Shown: piece by piece, positions 33,901 through 42,705 of the stretch
Position numbering within the stretch: position 1 is the stretch's first letter
How the letters are laid out: each line of letters opens with the position of its first letter
Assembly: GCA_001303415.1 (NCBI GenBank)
Contig: LJTN01000014.1
Coordinates: 1 to 52,943, forward strand
DNA from: Myxococcales bacterium SG8_38
GTDB lineage: Bacteria; Myxococcota_A; Polyangia; Polyangiales; Houyiibacteriaceae
DNA length: 52,943 nt
Direction of reading: 5' to 3'
The notes under the pieces: model-generated
What the model was told of the DNA's origin: nothing
The model's database searches: none
The model's input: the letters and a program-made list of their open reading frames with translations, nothing else
Made by a program: the position numbers and the translations under genes

Positions 33901-34617
33901 ATGGCGCTCACCAGACGTGACTTCGGCCGAAACGTGATCGGCGGGTTGGCGGCGACGACACTCGGAGGCGTCGGGGCCTGCGAGTCCGGAAGCGATTACG
34001 CAAGCGACGCTGGGCTGGGCGGGACCGACGCTGGGGCAGGCGGGACCGACGGAGCCGCCAGCTGCATCGTGTACCCGCAGCAGACCGAGGGACCCTACTA
34101 CCTCGATCTCGACACGCTTCGCCGCGACATCACGGAAGGCAAGGCGGGCGCCTCGCTCGAGGTCGTGCTGCAGGTGCAGCGTGCAGACTGCACTCCACTC
34201 GCAGACGTCGCGCTCGATCTTTGGCACTGTGACGCCGCAGGGGTGTACTCCGGCTTTCCCGGGCAGATCGGCGGCTTGGATACGACCGGGGAGACCTTCC
34301 TTCGAGGCACCCAGCTCACCGATGACGAGGGGATCGCGCGCTTCGACACCATTTATCCGGGCTGGTACCCCGGCCGCACGACGCACATCCACTTCAAAGT
34401 ACATACGTCGACTTTCACCGAAGCGACCTCACAGCTCTACTTCCCCGAGGACGTGACTGCCGAGATCTACGAGACGCCGCCCTATGACGCCCGAGGACAA
34501 AAGAACACGTCCAATCAAGCGGACACGATCTCGAGCGCAAACCCGACGCCACTGGCGATGGTCACGGGCAACGGGTCCTCCGGCTACGTGGCGAGCATTT
34601 TGATAACCGTCGCGTAG
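33901..34617 (+). CDS. exported intradiol ring-cleavage dioxygenase-like protein
   Basis: This 238-residue protein has a Tat-like N-terminus TRRDFGRNVIGGLAATTLGG, followed by a Gly/Asp/Ala-rich linker and a domain resembling protocatechuate 3,4-dioxygenase: QQTEGPYYLDLDTLRRDITEG (partial), DVALDLWHCDAAGVYSGF, GWYPGRTTHIHFKV. The Tyr of GVYSGF, the Tyr of GWYPGR and the two His of THIHFKV fit the four ferric-iron ligands (2 Tyr, 2 His). Exported members act on unknown aromatic or polymer-derived substrates. No Shine-Dalgarno is seen; TATCGT ends 7 bases before the ATG with TTGGCC upstream, so it may be leaderless. Confidence 0.87.
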   Translation: MALTRRDFGRNVIGGLAATTLGGVGACESGSDYASDAGLGGTDAGAGGTDGAASCIVYPQQTEGPYYLDLDTLRRDITEGKAGASLEVVLQVQRADCTPLADVALDLWHCDAAGVYSGFPGQIGGLDTTGETFLRGTQLTDDEGIARFDTIYPGWYPGRTTHIHFKVHTSTFTEATSQLYFPEDVTAEIYETPPYDARGQKNTSNQADTISSANPTPLAMVTGNGSSGYVASILITVA

Positions 34618-34690
34618 CGAGGCCGAAAGGTGCCGCCACGGCGCCAAACGCCATCCACGTTGGCAGAAACCAATCTCACGCGAGGCCAGA

Positions 34691-36217
34691 CTAGCCCACT
34701 TCGGGCGTGGTCTCGAACTGTGCTCGCACGTCGAATTCCTTTTCCATCACGCAATCGGCTACGTGGCGAGCCCATGCGGCGATGGTGAGCGACGGCGGCG
34801 TACCCACCGCAGCAGGAAGAGCCGATCCGTCGGCAATGTAGAGGCCTGGGTGGCCGTAGACCTGGCCGGTGTGGTCGACGACGCCGTGACGCTCGTCTCG
34901 ACCGAGGTGCGCTCCGCCCCACTGATGCACTGTCAGCGGCTTTTGCCCGTACGCGACCTTCATGCCGCTCTCGGCTTCGAGCGCATCGAAAACGGTCCTG
35001 ATCTCGTCGTAGACCGACTCTGCCTCGTTGTCGTACCGCACTCGAAGCCTGCCTTTGCGAAACGTCACGGAGCCGCGTCCGCTGTCAGCTCCCATTCCGA
35101 CGACCGGGACCCGAGAGCTCAGCCAGCGAACCAGGCGCCTCGGCAGAGCGAGCTGATCGAGCCCGGGCAGCCCGAAGAGCACCATGTAGGGTGTTTCGGC
35201 GCCATGGAGGGCGAACCGTCCGAGGCTGGGCGTCGCGTTGAACACGTCCGGGTCACGGTCGTCGCGGCGCCACAGGCCGAGAAAGTCTCCATTGCCCCCA
35301 AAGCGCGTACCCAATGCGGGCATGCCATCGAGGCCGCCTTCCTGGTCGCGGCTCTGGAACAGTATCCGAAGCGTGTTGATGGTTCCCGCGGCCAGGATGA
35401 CGACCGGCGCACGGACGACCTCGGTCCGGCGGCGGCGATGGTCGCGATACCGCACCTCGAAAGCGCGAGCCCCATCGACGTCGCCTCCTGCCAAGCGGCG
35501 AATGTGCCGCACCTCGCACAGGTCCTCGACCTCGAGGCCGCGCTTCATCGCTGGCAAGAGATAAACCACGTCGACCGACGGCTTCATACCCCGCCGCGAG
35601 CCAAACACACCGCCGTCATCCCACGGCAGCTCGCGAGGCAAGCGCATGGCCATGTCTGGTTGGTCCTCGGCGGGCGCGCAATGCGTGAGCGGCAAACCCT
35701 GTAGCTGCGACCAAACCGAATTGGGCGCCTTCGCGCTTTCGGTCCAGGGGACAGCCCCCAGGTTCGTGACGAGCTGGTCGTAGTGCTGCTCAATCCTGCG
35801 TGGCCGCAAATCCGGATGGTGGTCGTGCCAGTAGCTTGCAGACTCTGGCTTCGCAAGCATGGCCGTGTACGCGTGGCTTCCACCCCCCACACCCGATGTG
35901 CACAGAACGTCGATTCCCGGTGCGCGAAAAAGCTCGAAGAAGCCCTTCTTGTTGAGGGTGAGCCCCTTCTTGGGTCCGTGCTCGAAATGAAGCGTTCGAA
36001 ATCCGTGCGTGTAGAAGTGGGTTCCGTAGGGAAACGGTGCGCGCTCCTCCACGCCTCGCGCTTTCACCGGCTCGGAATCCCGCCAAGGCCCGCGCTCCAG
36101 CAACACCACCTTCCTTCCGGTGGAAGCCAAGCGATGGGCAGCCATCGATCCGCCAAACCCGCTGCCAATGATGATGGCATCGACCGTGCGAACGTCAGAA
36201 TCAGCTGGAATGTTCAT
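34691..36217 (-). CDS. GMC-family FAD oxidoreductase, cholesterol-oxidase-like
   Basis: The 508-residue flavoenzyme has an N-terminal VDAIIIGSGFGGSMAAHRLA (about 12-31), VVLLERGPW, a conserved GVGGGSHAYTAMLAKP region and a C-terminal active-site area HQWGGAHLG with ADGSALPAAVGTPPSLTIAAWA (partial) typical of cholesterol-oxidase-like GMC proteins. These oxidise secondary alcohols such as 3-beta-hydroxysterols. No signal peptide is present, so it is probably cytoplasmic. It lies 85 bases downstream of the P-loop gene and may be the third gene of the ceramidase transcript. ATG at 36217 or 36220 is possible. Confidence 0.82.
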   Translation of the reverse strand: MNIPADSDVRTVDAIIIGSGFGGSMAAHRLASTGRKVVLLERGPWRDSEPVKARGVEERAPFPYGTHFYTHGFRTLHFEHGPKKGLTLNKKGFFELFRAPGIDVLCTSGVGGGSHAYTAMLAKPESASYWHDHHPDLRPRRIEQHYDQLVTNLGAVPWTESAKAPNSVWSQLQGLPLTHCAPAEDQPDMAMRLPRELPWDDGGVFGSRRGMKPSVDVVYLLPAMKRGLEVEDLCEVRHIRRLAGGDVDGARAFEVRYRDHRRRRTEVVRAPVVILAAGTINTLRILFQSRDQEGGLDGMPALGTRFGGNGDFLGLWRRDDRDPDVFNATPSLGRFALHGAETPYMVLFGLPGLDQLALPRRLVRWLSSRVPVVGMGADSGRGSVTFRKGRLRVRYDNEAESVYDEIRTVFDALEAESGMKVAYGQKPLTVHQWGGAHLGRDERHGVVDHTGQVYGHPGLYIADGSALPAAVGTPPSLTIAAWARHVADCVMEKEFDVRAQFETTPEVG

Positions 36218-36302
36218 CATGCAGAGCCACTGGTGCATTCAGCGTGCCAAACGCACCCGCAAATGCCGCATGAGAGCGTTGCGCTGTGGCATGCGGTGCG
36301 TG

Positions 36303-37358
36303 TCATTTCGGCATGCGTGAGGCATTTTGCCCCGATGCTCGAGCTGAAGGCAAGGCGTTCTCGAGCATGCTCCGGAGCTCGGGCATCGCAGACGCATCGA
36401 GCAGATTGAGCGCCTTCACGCCGCTGAGCTTGTCGACGAGCTCTACGCCTGCGCTCGTGCTGGTGGCAAGACCCGCCACGAGGTCGGGAATGATGTCGAA
36501 ACCGCGCATGACGCCGACGACCGCATAGGGGTCCGAAGCGCACAGCACTTTGAACGCGACCGCCTCGGCCAGCTCATCGAGCACGACTCGGCCATTGTAG
36601 GGCTCTAGTGGCGAGGCTCCCGCTTCAGCGACGACCACGTCCGCCTTGGCTTCGGCGATCAGGCCCAATAGGTCGCGCAGCCGCACGCGGTACTGCTCCG
36701 GATCCAGAACCGACGACGGCAGCCCGACGTCGACGAAATCAAAGATGGCATCCGCGCCGGCATCCGACATCGCGAGCACGTCTCGATACCGGCCTGCACC
36801 GGTCATCTTGGCCCCCACTACGCGCAGACCCGCTCGCTTGAGCTGACGAATGATGACCTTGGCGGCCGTGGTCTTTCCAGCCGACATCGAGGTGCCGATG
36901 ATCAGGATGGTGGGCGTGTCATATGGTGCAAGCGCGCGAGGACGCTTCGCGAAGTCGCGCATGTTGAGCTTCTTGCCTCCGCGCATCGCATGCCCGCGGT
37001 ATTTGACTTGCATGAGCGCGGGAAGCACGCCCGATATCGAGGTTGCGCGTCCTAGCAATCCGCCGCCGCTCAGCAGATCCATCCGTCCGTCATCTCCCAC
37101 CTGGTCGTAGGAGCCAACGACCTCCAGCGTTGCATGACGTACCGCCAAGGCGCCGAGGACCGAATCACCACTCGACGCGATGATCAGCCGGCCGCTCGCA
37201 ACCTCGATGTTTGCGATGCCGCCAGGCGGAACGGTGATGCGCCCGAGCACATAATCGCCCGCCTCCCACTGGTCGCGCCGAAGCGGCGCGATCTCGAAAT
37301 CGACGGACTCGAAGTCCGCGATTCGTGCAACCGACGCAAAGAAGACCTTCTCGTTCAA
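36303..37358 (-). CDS. P-loop NTPase of DUF1611-like type, TTG start
   Basis: A 351-residue protein is read from TTG at 37358-37356. The TTG shares two bases with the TGA of the ceramidase gene (TTGA), a typical coupling junction, and similarity-like protein sequence begins there. The N-terminal 140 residues are beta-rich (VPPGGIANIEVASGRLII). A P-loop lies at about 155-163 (GTSMSAGKT), followed by VVGAKMTGAGRYRDVL and VVVAEAGASPLEPYNG with a likely Walker B region. The fold resembles DUF1611 and dethiobiotin-synthetase-like proteins; the substrate is unknown. A longer frame without ATG-supported start extends into the ceramidase gene. Confidence 0.75.
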   Translation of the reverse strand: MNEKVFFASVARIADFESVDFEIAPLRRDQWEAGDYVLGRITVPPGGIANIEVASGRLIIASSGDSVLGALAVRHATLEVVGSYDQVGDDGRMDLLSGGGLLGRATSISGVLPALMQVKYRGHAMRGGKKLNMRDFAKRPRALAPYDTPTILIIGTSMSAGKTTAAKVIIRQLKRAGLRVVGAKMTGAGRYRDVLAMSDAGADAIFDFVDVGLPSSVLDPEQYRVRLRDLLGLIAEAKADVVVAEAGASPLEPYNGRVVLDELAEAVAFKVLCASDPYAVVGVMRGFDIIPDLVAGLATSTSAGVELVDKLSGVKALNLLDASAMPELRSMLENALPSARASGQNASRMPK

Positions 37359-39442
37359 GGCACGGCTCCCGCAGGCCTCGTGATCTCGAAGGAAGGGCTT
37401 TGCGCGGCGAAGGTCACTGCCTGCGAGCCCGGTTCCTGCTTCTGGCTTCCGTGGAAGATCACGCGATGGGTGCCAGGCTCCGCATCGTCTGGAACCTGCC
37501 AAGCAATCGATACGGTAAATGCTTCGTTGATGGGAGGAGGAGGCGTAGCGAACGGATCGAGCGGGTCGTAGGGCGGGATGACGCGACTTGCTTGCGTCCA
37601 ACGAACCTGGGTCGGCCAGTCGCCTTCGGTCATGATCGTGACCCAGTCCGAGCCGGCGAGCCTTTGGATTTCGACGTAGCTGGCGCCTCGCTGAAACGCG
37701 TTGTCTGGATGGCCCGTCCAAAATGCCACGGATACCGTCTCGCCTGACACGTACGACGCACTGGGTGCCGTGACCACGTCCCCAAACGACCCATCCGCGG
37801 GCGGCTCGTCATAGTCGTTGCCCAAGGGTTCCGACTCGACCATCCCCCGAAGATCGCCTTGGTCTTCTGACGCAGGCCCCGGTTGCCCTGTCGCTAGCGC
37901 TTCGGCCAGCCGTCCGAGCTCTTGTTGGAACGCAGGAAGCGTCCACGGGCCGAACAGCGTGTGCCCGCCCTCGTACTGCTGCATGGCATACTCCTCCGGC
38001 GTGGCAATGTAGCCGGAATAGTCATTCGAGTAGCCCGCAATGACGACGTAGCGCACCTCTTCGCCAAGTCGTTCTTTGACGGTATCGCGCATCCGACGCC
38101 CCGACATGGTGGTCGCCTCGCTCGGGATGAATACCATGGCGAGCCACCCGACCTTTGCGACTCCGATGGGAAGGGGGTCCTGCTGCTCCTTTCGGTACAG
38201 GATCGGCTTGGGTGCGTGGCACGCCCGGAGCTCCTCGGTCACCGGGGGCGGCTGAATGACCACCTGAACCAGCGCGTCGATCCCTTCATCCCGCTCGAGC
38301 ATGCCTTCCATGAAGAGCGGATGACCGCCGCCATCCTCGGTCGAGCCACCGGCGAAAGCATAGCCGTAGGCGGGGAAGCACGTGGTCTGAGGTCCCGCAC
38401 CGGTGAGCTCCCCCGCGACCTCGAGGTCTGTGAAATCGACGGCGCTAAGCCGATAGTCCAGGTCGCCCTCGAGACGACTCGAGGCCGTGTCGAAAAGGCG
38501 CATCGCGGCATCGAGCTGCCTTTGGCCGATGATCCGGGCGCTGTCGTAGTCGTCGACTCCTGGTCCGGTGTTGTCGAGATTGAGGTTACCCGTCACATCC
38601 CCGCAGTTGCTCTGGCCGAATGCCGCGACGAACGGCTCGCCTGTTTCTATTCGCCGACGAAGCTGCCCTTCCATGGCCAAAGCCGCGAATCCCTTGTGAT
38701 CGGCCGAGACCAGGCTGTTGTCGTAGGTCAGCGACGTCGGATGCACGGCGAACCAGGTGAGCACGCCAATCGGGCCGTCGTTGCCCTCGAATCTGAGAAG
38801 CGTCATCTCCCGATCCGTGTCGTGCTCGTAGCGGGCCCGCTCCGGCTCGGGGTTCTGCTGGTAGGCGACCAAGGAACGGTTGGCGGCTGCATCCTGAACC
38901 GGACCCTGCGCCACGAGTATCCGCCCCGGTTGAAGGCTCTCGTGTGCGGATTCGATCGCCTCGGTGATGCCCTCTACCACCGCATCGAAGTACCCCTGGC
39001 GAAACGAAGCCTCGTGTGCGTAGCCGCCCGGGCTCGAGTGGGTGTGGGTGGCGCTCAACACCACGTTGTCGAGCGTGTAGAGATCGCCAAACTTCGCTCG
39101 GAGATTGTCGACCACGGAAAGGCGCATCTCGTGCGACACGTTGAGCAGGTCCGTCACGACGAACACCAGTCTCCGGGTGCCATCGAGCGCACCCATGATG
39201 AACGCCCTCGCCTTGAGACGCGTGTGCACACCGTTCGCGATGTGGGTCGGGCGAACGTAGCCGGTAAACGCCACGTCGACGACGGGCCCAGTGATGTCGC
39301 CGATGCCGCTGCCAATCAGGTAATTCGGCTCGCCCTGGTCCGTGCTGGAGCAGCTCGCAACAAAAAGCGCGATCAGCGCGGCCGTGAGGGCAAGCGCACC
39401 AGATCGCGACAGCCTCGATTTCGATAGGAGGTTCTCGGTCAT
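37355..39442 (-). CDS. neutral/alkaline ceramidase-like lipoprotein with Thr at the nucleophile position
   Basis: This 695-residue lipoprotein has lipobox FVASC (Cys31). The neutral-ceramidase fold is clear over the whole length: GIGDITGPVVDVAFTGY, the zinc-site THTHSSPGG (about 132-140), WFAVHPTSL (His234), PSEATTMSGRRMR and GYSNDYSGYIATPEEYAMQQYEGG (partial) with the Tyr/Glu region, and a C-terminal Ig-like domain. In characterised enzymes the nucleophile is Ser in GDVSPN or NLSPN; here the matching stretch is GQSNCGDVTGNLNL with Thr284. Neutral ceramidases cleave the amide of ceramides outside the cytoplasm. The stop overlaps the TTG of the P-loop gene. Confidence 0.9.
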   Translation of the reverse strand: MTENLLSKSRLSRSGALALTAALIALFVASCSSTDQGEPNYLIGSGIGDITGPVVDVAFTGYVRPTHIANGVHTRLKARAFIMGALDGTRRLVFVVTDLLNVSHEMRLSVVDNLRAKFGDLYTLDNVVLSATHTHSSPGGYAHEASFRQGYFDAVVEGITEAIESAHESLQPGRILVAQGPVQDAAANRSLVAYQQNPEPERARYEHDTDREMTLLRFEGNDGPIGVLTWFAVHPTSLTYDNSLVSADHKGFAALAMEGQLRRRIETGEPFVAAFGQSNCGDVTGNLNLDNTGPGVDDYDSARIIGQRQLDAAMRLFDTASSRLEGDLDYRLSAVDFTDLEVAGELTGAGPQTTCFPAYGYAFAGGSTEDGGGHPLFMEGMLERDEGIDALVQVVIQPPPVTEELRACHAPKPILYRKEQQDPLPIGVAKVGWLAMVFIPSEATTMSGRRMRDTVKERLGEEVRYVVIAGYSNDYSGYIATPEEYAMQQYEGGHTLFGPWTLPAFQQELGRLAEALATGQPGPASEDQGDLRGMVESEPLGNDYDEPPADGSFGDVVTAPSASYVSGETVSVAFWTGHPDNAFQRGASYVEIQRLAGSDWVTIMTEGDWPTQVRWTQASRVIPPYDPLDPFATPPPPINEAFTVSIAWQVPDDAEPGTHRVIFHGSQKQEPGSQAVTFAAQSPSFEITRPAGAVP

Positions 39443-39585
39443 CGATGTCGCGCCGGAGCATAACACGGCCCCTGAGCGGCGCCCCCGCAAGACGTCGGTA
39501 GCTCACACGAGACCGTGAGCGAGCATCGCGTCGCAGGACCCGCGACCCGACGTACCGAGCCTTGCTCTATCGGCAATTGCCTTGG

Positions 39586-40239
39586 TCAGGGTTTCAACAA
39601 CTTGAACGCGTGCGACCACTGGTTGCGTGCAAAGCCGGGGATGCACCAAAGAATGCACAGCGGCTCGATGGCGCGCGCGGCCTCCACGGTGCCCATGTCC
39701 TCCGTTTCCCATCCGAACTCGCCCAGGATGGAGGTCACCTCGGTTTTCGCGGCGTCGTCGTTTCCACAGATGAACATGGTCGGTTTGATGCCCCCAAAGT
39801 CGGGATCGACCATCAGGGCATTGCCGACGCACGAAAACGCTTTGACGAAGCGCGCCTCGGGTGCCTTGCGTTGAAGCCGCTCCATGAGGGAGTCGTCGAA
39901 GCTGGTGAAGAAGTTGAGCACACCGTGTTGCGGAGGCTCGTTGGCGATGGGGTTGGTCGCATCGATGACGGTCTTGACGGCGAGATTCTCCACGTCGCAG
40001 AGCTCGACCGCCGACTCTGCCGCCGTTCCCTTGACCGCCAAGACGACGATGTCGCCCCACTCGGCCGCCTCGTCGAAGCTCCCCGTCGACGCCCTGTCGC
40101 CCGCGCCTGCCTTCCAGTCGTCGAGCTTGGAGGGGTCACGTGAGGCCCGCATTACTTCGTATCCATGCTCGAGGAATCCGTCCGCCAGCGCTCTTCCGAC
40201 ATCTCCCGATCCGATGATTGCGATCTTGGAGCCCGCCAT
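39586..40239 (-). CDS. NADPH-dependent F420-reductase-like Rossmann protein
   Basis: The 217-residue protein begins after a strong Shine-Dalgarno (AAAAAGGAGGG on the coding strand). It has an N-terminal Rossmann motif KIAIIGSGDVGRALADGF (about 4-21), ASRDPSKL, which offers a basic residue for NADP phosphate, DIVVLAVKGTAAESAVEL, VIDATNPIANEPP and the closing CIPGFARNQWSHAFKLL. This order is that of the F420-dependent NADP reductase/NADP-binding group COG2085. Whether it uses F420 or another acceptor cannot be decided here. It stands alone on the minus strand. Confidence 0.82.
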   Translation of the reverse strand: MAGSKIAIIGSGDVGRALADGFLEHGYEVMRASRDPSKLDDWKAGAGDRASTGSFDEAAEWGDIVVLAVKGTAAESAVELCDVENLAVKTVIDATNPIANEPPQHGVLNFFTSFDDSLMERLQRKAPEARFVKAFSCVGNALMVDPDFGGIKPTMFICGNDDAAKTEVTSILGEFGWETEDMGTVEAARAIEPLCILWCIPGFARNQWSHAFKLLKP

Positions 40240-40432
40240 CGTGCGCTCCCTCCTTTTTCTAGGAACATCCTAAGGCCGTCGCGCGCGGTTGGGAGCGACC
40301 TTCCGAGCGCAGCGCAGAAGGAAACTCGCCGGGCCGTTTTTCGAGGGTTTTACCGGATCCGGGAGGCCGAAATGATGCGGAGGCTTGACCTGACGCGGGA
40401 TTTCATACGAAAAAACGGCTGCGGAGGTGGAT

Positions 40433-42274
40433 GTGCGACTGAAGAAACTTGCTTTGTTGGCCCTCGTGGCCGTTCCGGTGTCCCTTGGCATCGGCTGTAG
40501 CGACGGTGACTCGGATGGCGGTACGGGTGGCAGCCCTTCTTCGGACCAGTACGCGGCGAATCTCTGTGTGAGCGACAAGCAAGAAGCGGCCGGCGCTTTC
40601 TGTCGGAGCGCATTCGAGGGGTGGGCCGCATGGGAGATCGACCAAGATGACGGCGTTCGTGACACTGCCCTGCAGTCGGCGCGCACGGTGTTGGCGACCG
40701 CGTGGGACGCGGCGGAGTCCGATGCGGAGAGCGACGACGCGAGCTGCTCAGATCTCGCTTTGACGTCGGCACAGGCGAGCGCCGAGATCGAAACCTGGGT
40801 CTCCAGCATCAAAGACGCGATCAACGATGGCCTCGACCTCGGGCAAGCCGAGCATGCACAATGCGGCGCCGCGCTGCTCGAAGCAGCAGGCGATGCCTGC
40901 GAAGAGGTGTTGACCGCCGAGAGCGCGCACGTCGCCGACCTCGCCGCCGACCCGGACGCCTCTACGCTCGATGCCGCCAAAATGGCCGCATCTTCGGCCT
41001 TCCTGAGCGCGTGGGCCGATGCGACTTCCGGAACCTGCCCGACCAACGCGACCGATCAAGGAATCGCCGGCGACATCGAGAGCCTCACCGACCAGATCGT
41101 CCTCGATACGACCGTGGCGCCCGGGCTCGACGATCAGGCGTTCGTCACGCTCATGCCCGGACCGACGGACTATCTCGGGCGCACCTACGAGCCTCAGTGC
41201 ATGCAAGGCTCCGAATATCGCTACTTCGCAAAACGCGGAACGGTCAACAAGCTGGTGATGTATTATCAAGGCGGCGGCGCATGTTGGAACAACCTCACGT
41301 GCGTCGCAGAGACCTGCAAGACGCTGCCGGATAAGAATCTCGATAATTACACCAGCGGATTCGCCGATCTCACCAACCCGAGCAACCCCTTCCGCGACTG
41401 GCACATCGTCTTCGTGTCCTATTGCACCTGCGACATCCACTTCGGCGATGCCACACGGGACTACGAGGGGCTCACGGTCGAGCATCGCGGCTATCACAAC
41501 TCCAAGGTCGCCGAGAAGTGGGCCCGTGAGCACTTCCTCAACCCGGAAGAGGTCTTCGTGACGGGGTCGAGCGCCGGCGCCTAAGGCGCTTGGTTCAATG
41601 CCCCGTTGTTGCACGAGGTCTGGCCGGCATCCCAGTTTCACGTCCTGGCGGACGCAGGCAATGGCGTCATTACGCAAGACTTTCTCCAAGACGAGTTCAG
41701 CAACTGGGACTTCACGGCCAACCTGCCCGACATTCCCGGCGTCCGCGAGGCCATTGACACGGGCGATGGCATGCCAGCCTATACCGAGGCCGTTGCGACG
41801 TACTTCCCAGAGACCAATTGGGCGCACTACTCGACCCTCTTCGACGGAGGCGCGGGCGGACAGACTGGCTTCTACAACATCATGCTCAATAATGGGAACC
41901 CGCTCTTTGCCACGTCCTGGTGGGACGCAACCTGCGCCTTTGGCGAAGACGCCCTCGCTCAATCGGTTTCGACGTACGACGCCGTCGACGCCGCCTCTGG
42001 GAACTACCGCTACTACTTTGGCACCGGCTCGGCTCATACCATGTGGGGCCGCAACAAGGTGTATGACGATACGACCGGCGGTGTTCCCACGGTCGTCGAC
42101 TGGGTCAACGCAATGCTCGCGAGCGGCCCCGATGGGCGCGATGCGGCTTGGGCGAACGTGCTTTGCAACAACTGCGGCCTGACCCTCGAGGGCGACCCGG
42201 TTCCACAACCGAACCCGTTTCAGGATCCCTTCACGCAACAGGGCGACGACATCGTGATCGTGTGCGACCAGTAG
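40433..42274 (+). pseudogene. pectinacetylesterase-family (vtpJ-like) lipoprotein gene interrupted by an in-frame TAA
   Basis: A lipoprotein gene of 614 codons starts at GTG 40433 (GGAGG at 40423-40427 sets this start rather than 40427), with signal peptide and lipobox-like GIGC. After an Ala-rich helical region (about 40-200) the Notum/pectinacetylesterase domain follows: VMYYQGGGACWNNLTC, VSYCTCDIHFGD and the nucleophile elbow TGSSAGA with Ser at 41570-41572. The next codon, 41582-41584, is TAA. The same frame then continues GAWFNAPLLHEVWP, LADAGNG, AHYSTLFDGG and FGTGSAHTMWG to a stop at 42274. Family members have an aromatic residue where the TAA stands, so one base change (TAC or TAT to TAA) explains it. 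The rest of the gene is undamaged. Confidence 0.85.
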
Positions 42275-42287
42275 GCGCGCAGCGCGA

Positions 42288-42671
42288 CTAGAAGAGCCGG
42301 CGAAGCGCGAGCACGGCCATTCCGATGCACGCGGCCGCGCCGAGGCCGAACAAGAGCCGGGCTAGCTCGTCTCCGACGGAAGCGGGAATGAACGGAATGG
42401 CGCGTTCGAGGGTCCCTTCCGGCGCGTAGAAGGTCACCCAGCCGGCGCCGGCGGCAATCCCGAGCAGAAACACGGAGGCAAGGGCATCGCTCGTCCGGTG
42501 ATCTCGGCTCAGCAACAAGATGCCCGCGAGGACGACCACCGCTCCGCCGATGCCCAGGGCCGACGAGGGCACGTCCATCAGAGGTGTGCCGTCCAAGGGC
42601 ACGTAGCCCAGCGCGCCCGCCCCGGCCGCAGCTCCCCCGACGATGCACAGCAACGCGATGGCTTTGTCCAT
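42288..42671 (-). CDS. small integral membrane protein
   Basis: The ORF from ATG 42671 gives 127 residues with four hydrophobic segments: IALLCIVGGAAAGAGALGYV, LGIGGAVVVLAGILLL, SDALASVFLLGIAAGAGWVTF and LLFGLGAAACIGMAVLALRRLF (partial). A glutamate and arginine cluster (EGTLERA) sits in the loop before the last segment. No family is recognised. It is downstream of the methyltransferase gene on the same strand (34 bases) and convergent with the pectinacetylesterase-like gene, 13 bases from its stop. Confidence 0.6.
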   Translation of the reverse strand: MDKAIALLCIVGGAAAGAGALGYVPLDGTPLMDVPSSALGIGGAVVVLAGILLLSRDHRTSDALASVFLLGIAAGAGWVTFYAPEGTLERAIPFIPASVGDELARLLFGLGAAACIGMAVLALRRLF

Positions 42672-42705
42672 CGGCCTCAGGATAGCCGAGAGCCCCCGTT
42701 CAGCG

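Noticed and set aside
37922-39427. Plus-strand open frame of 501 codons opposite the ceramidase gene
   Set aside because: It is antisense to a clearly conserved protein, has no family motifs and an Arg/Val/His-rich composition typical of third-position-GC shadow frames.
40748-42238. Minus-strand open frame of 496 codons opposite the pectinacetylesterase-like gene
   Set aside because: No motifs, and the opposite strand carries family motifs on both sides of the TAA. The long antisense frame reflects GC bias.
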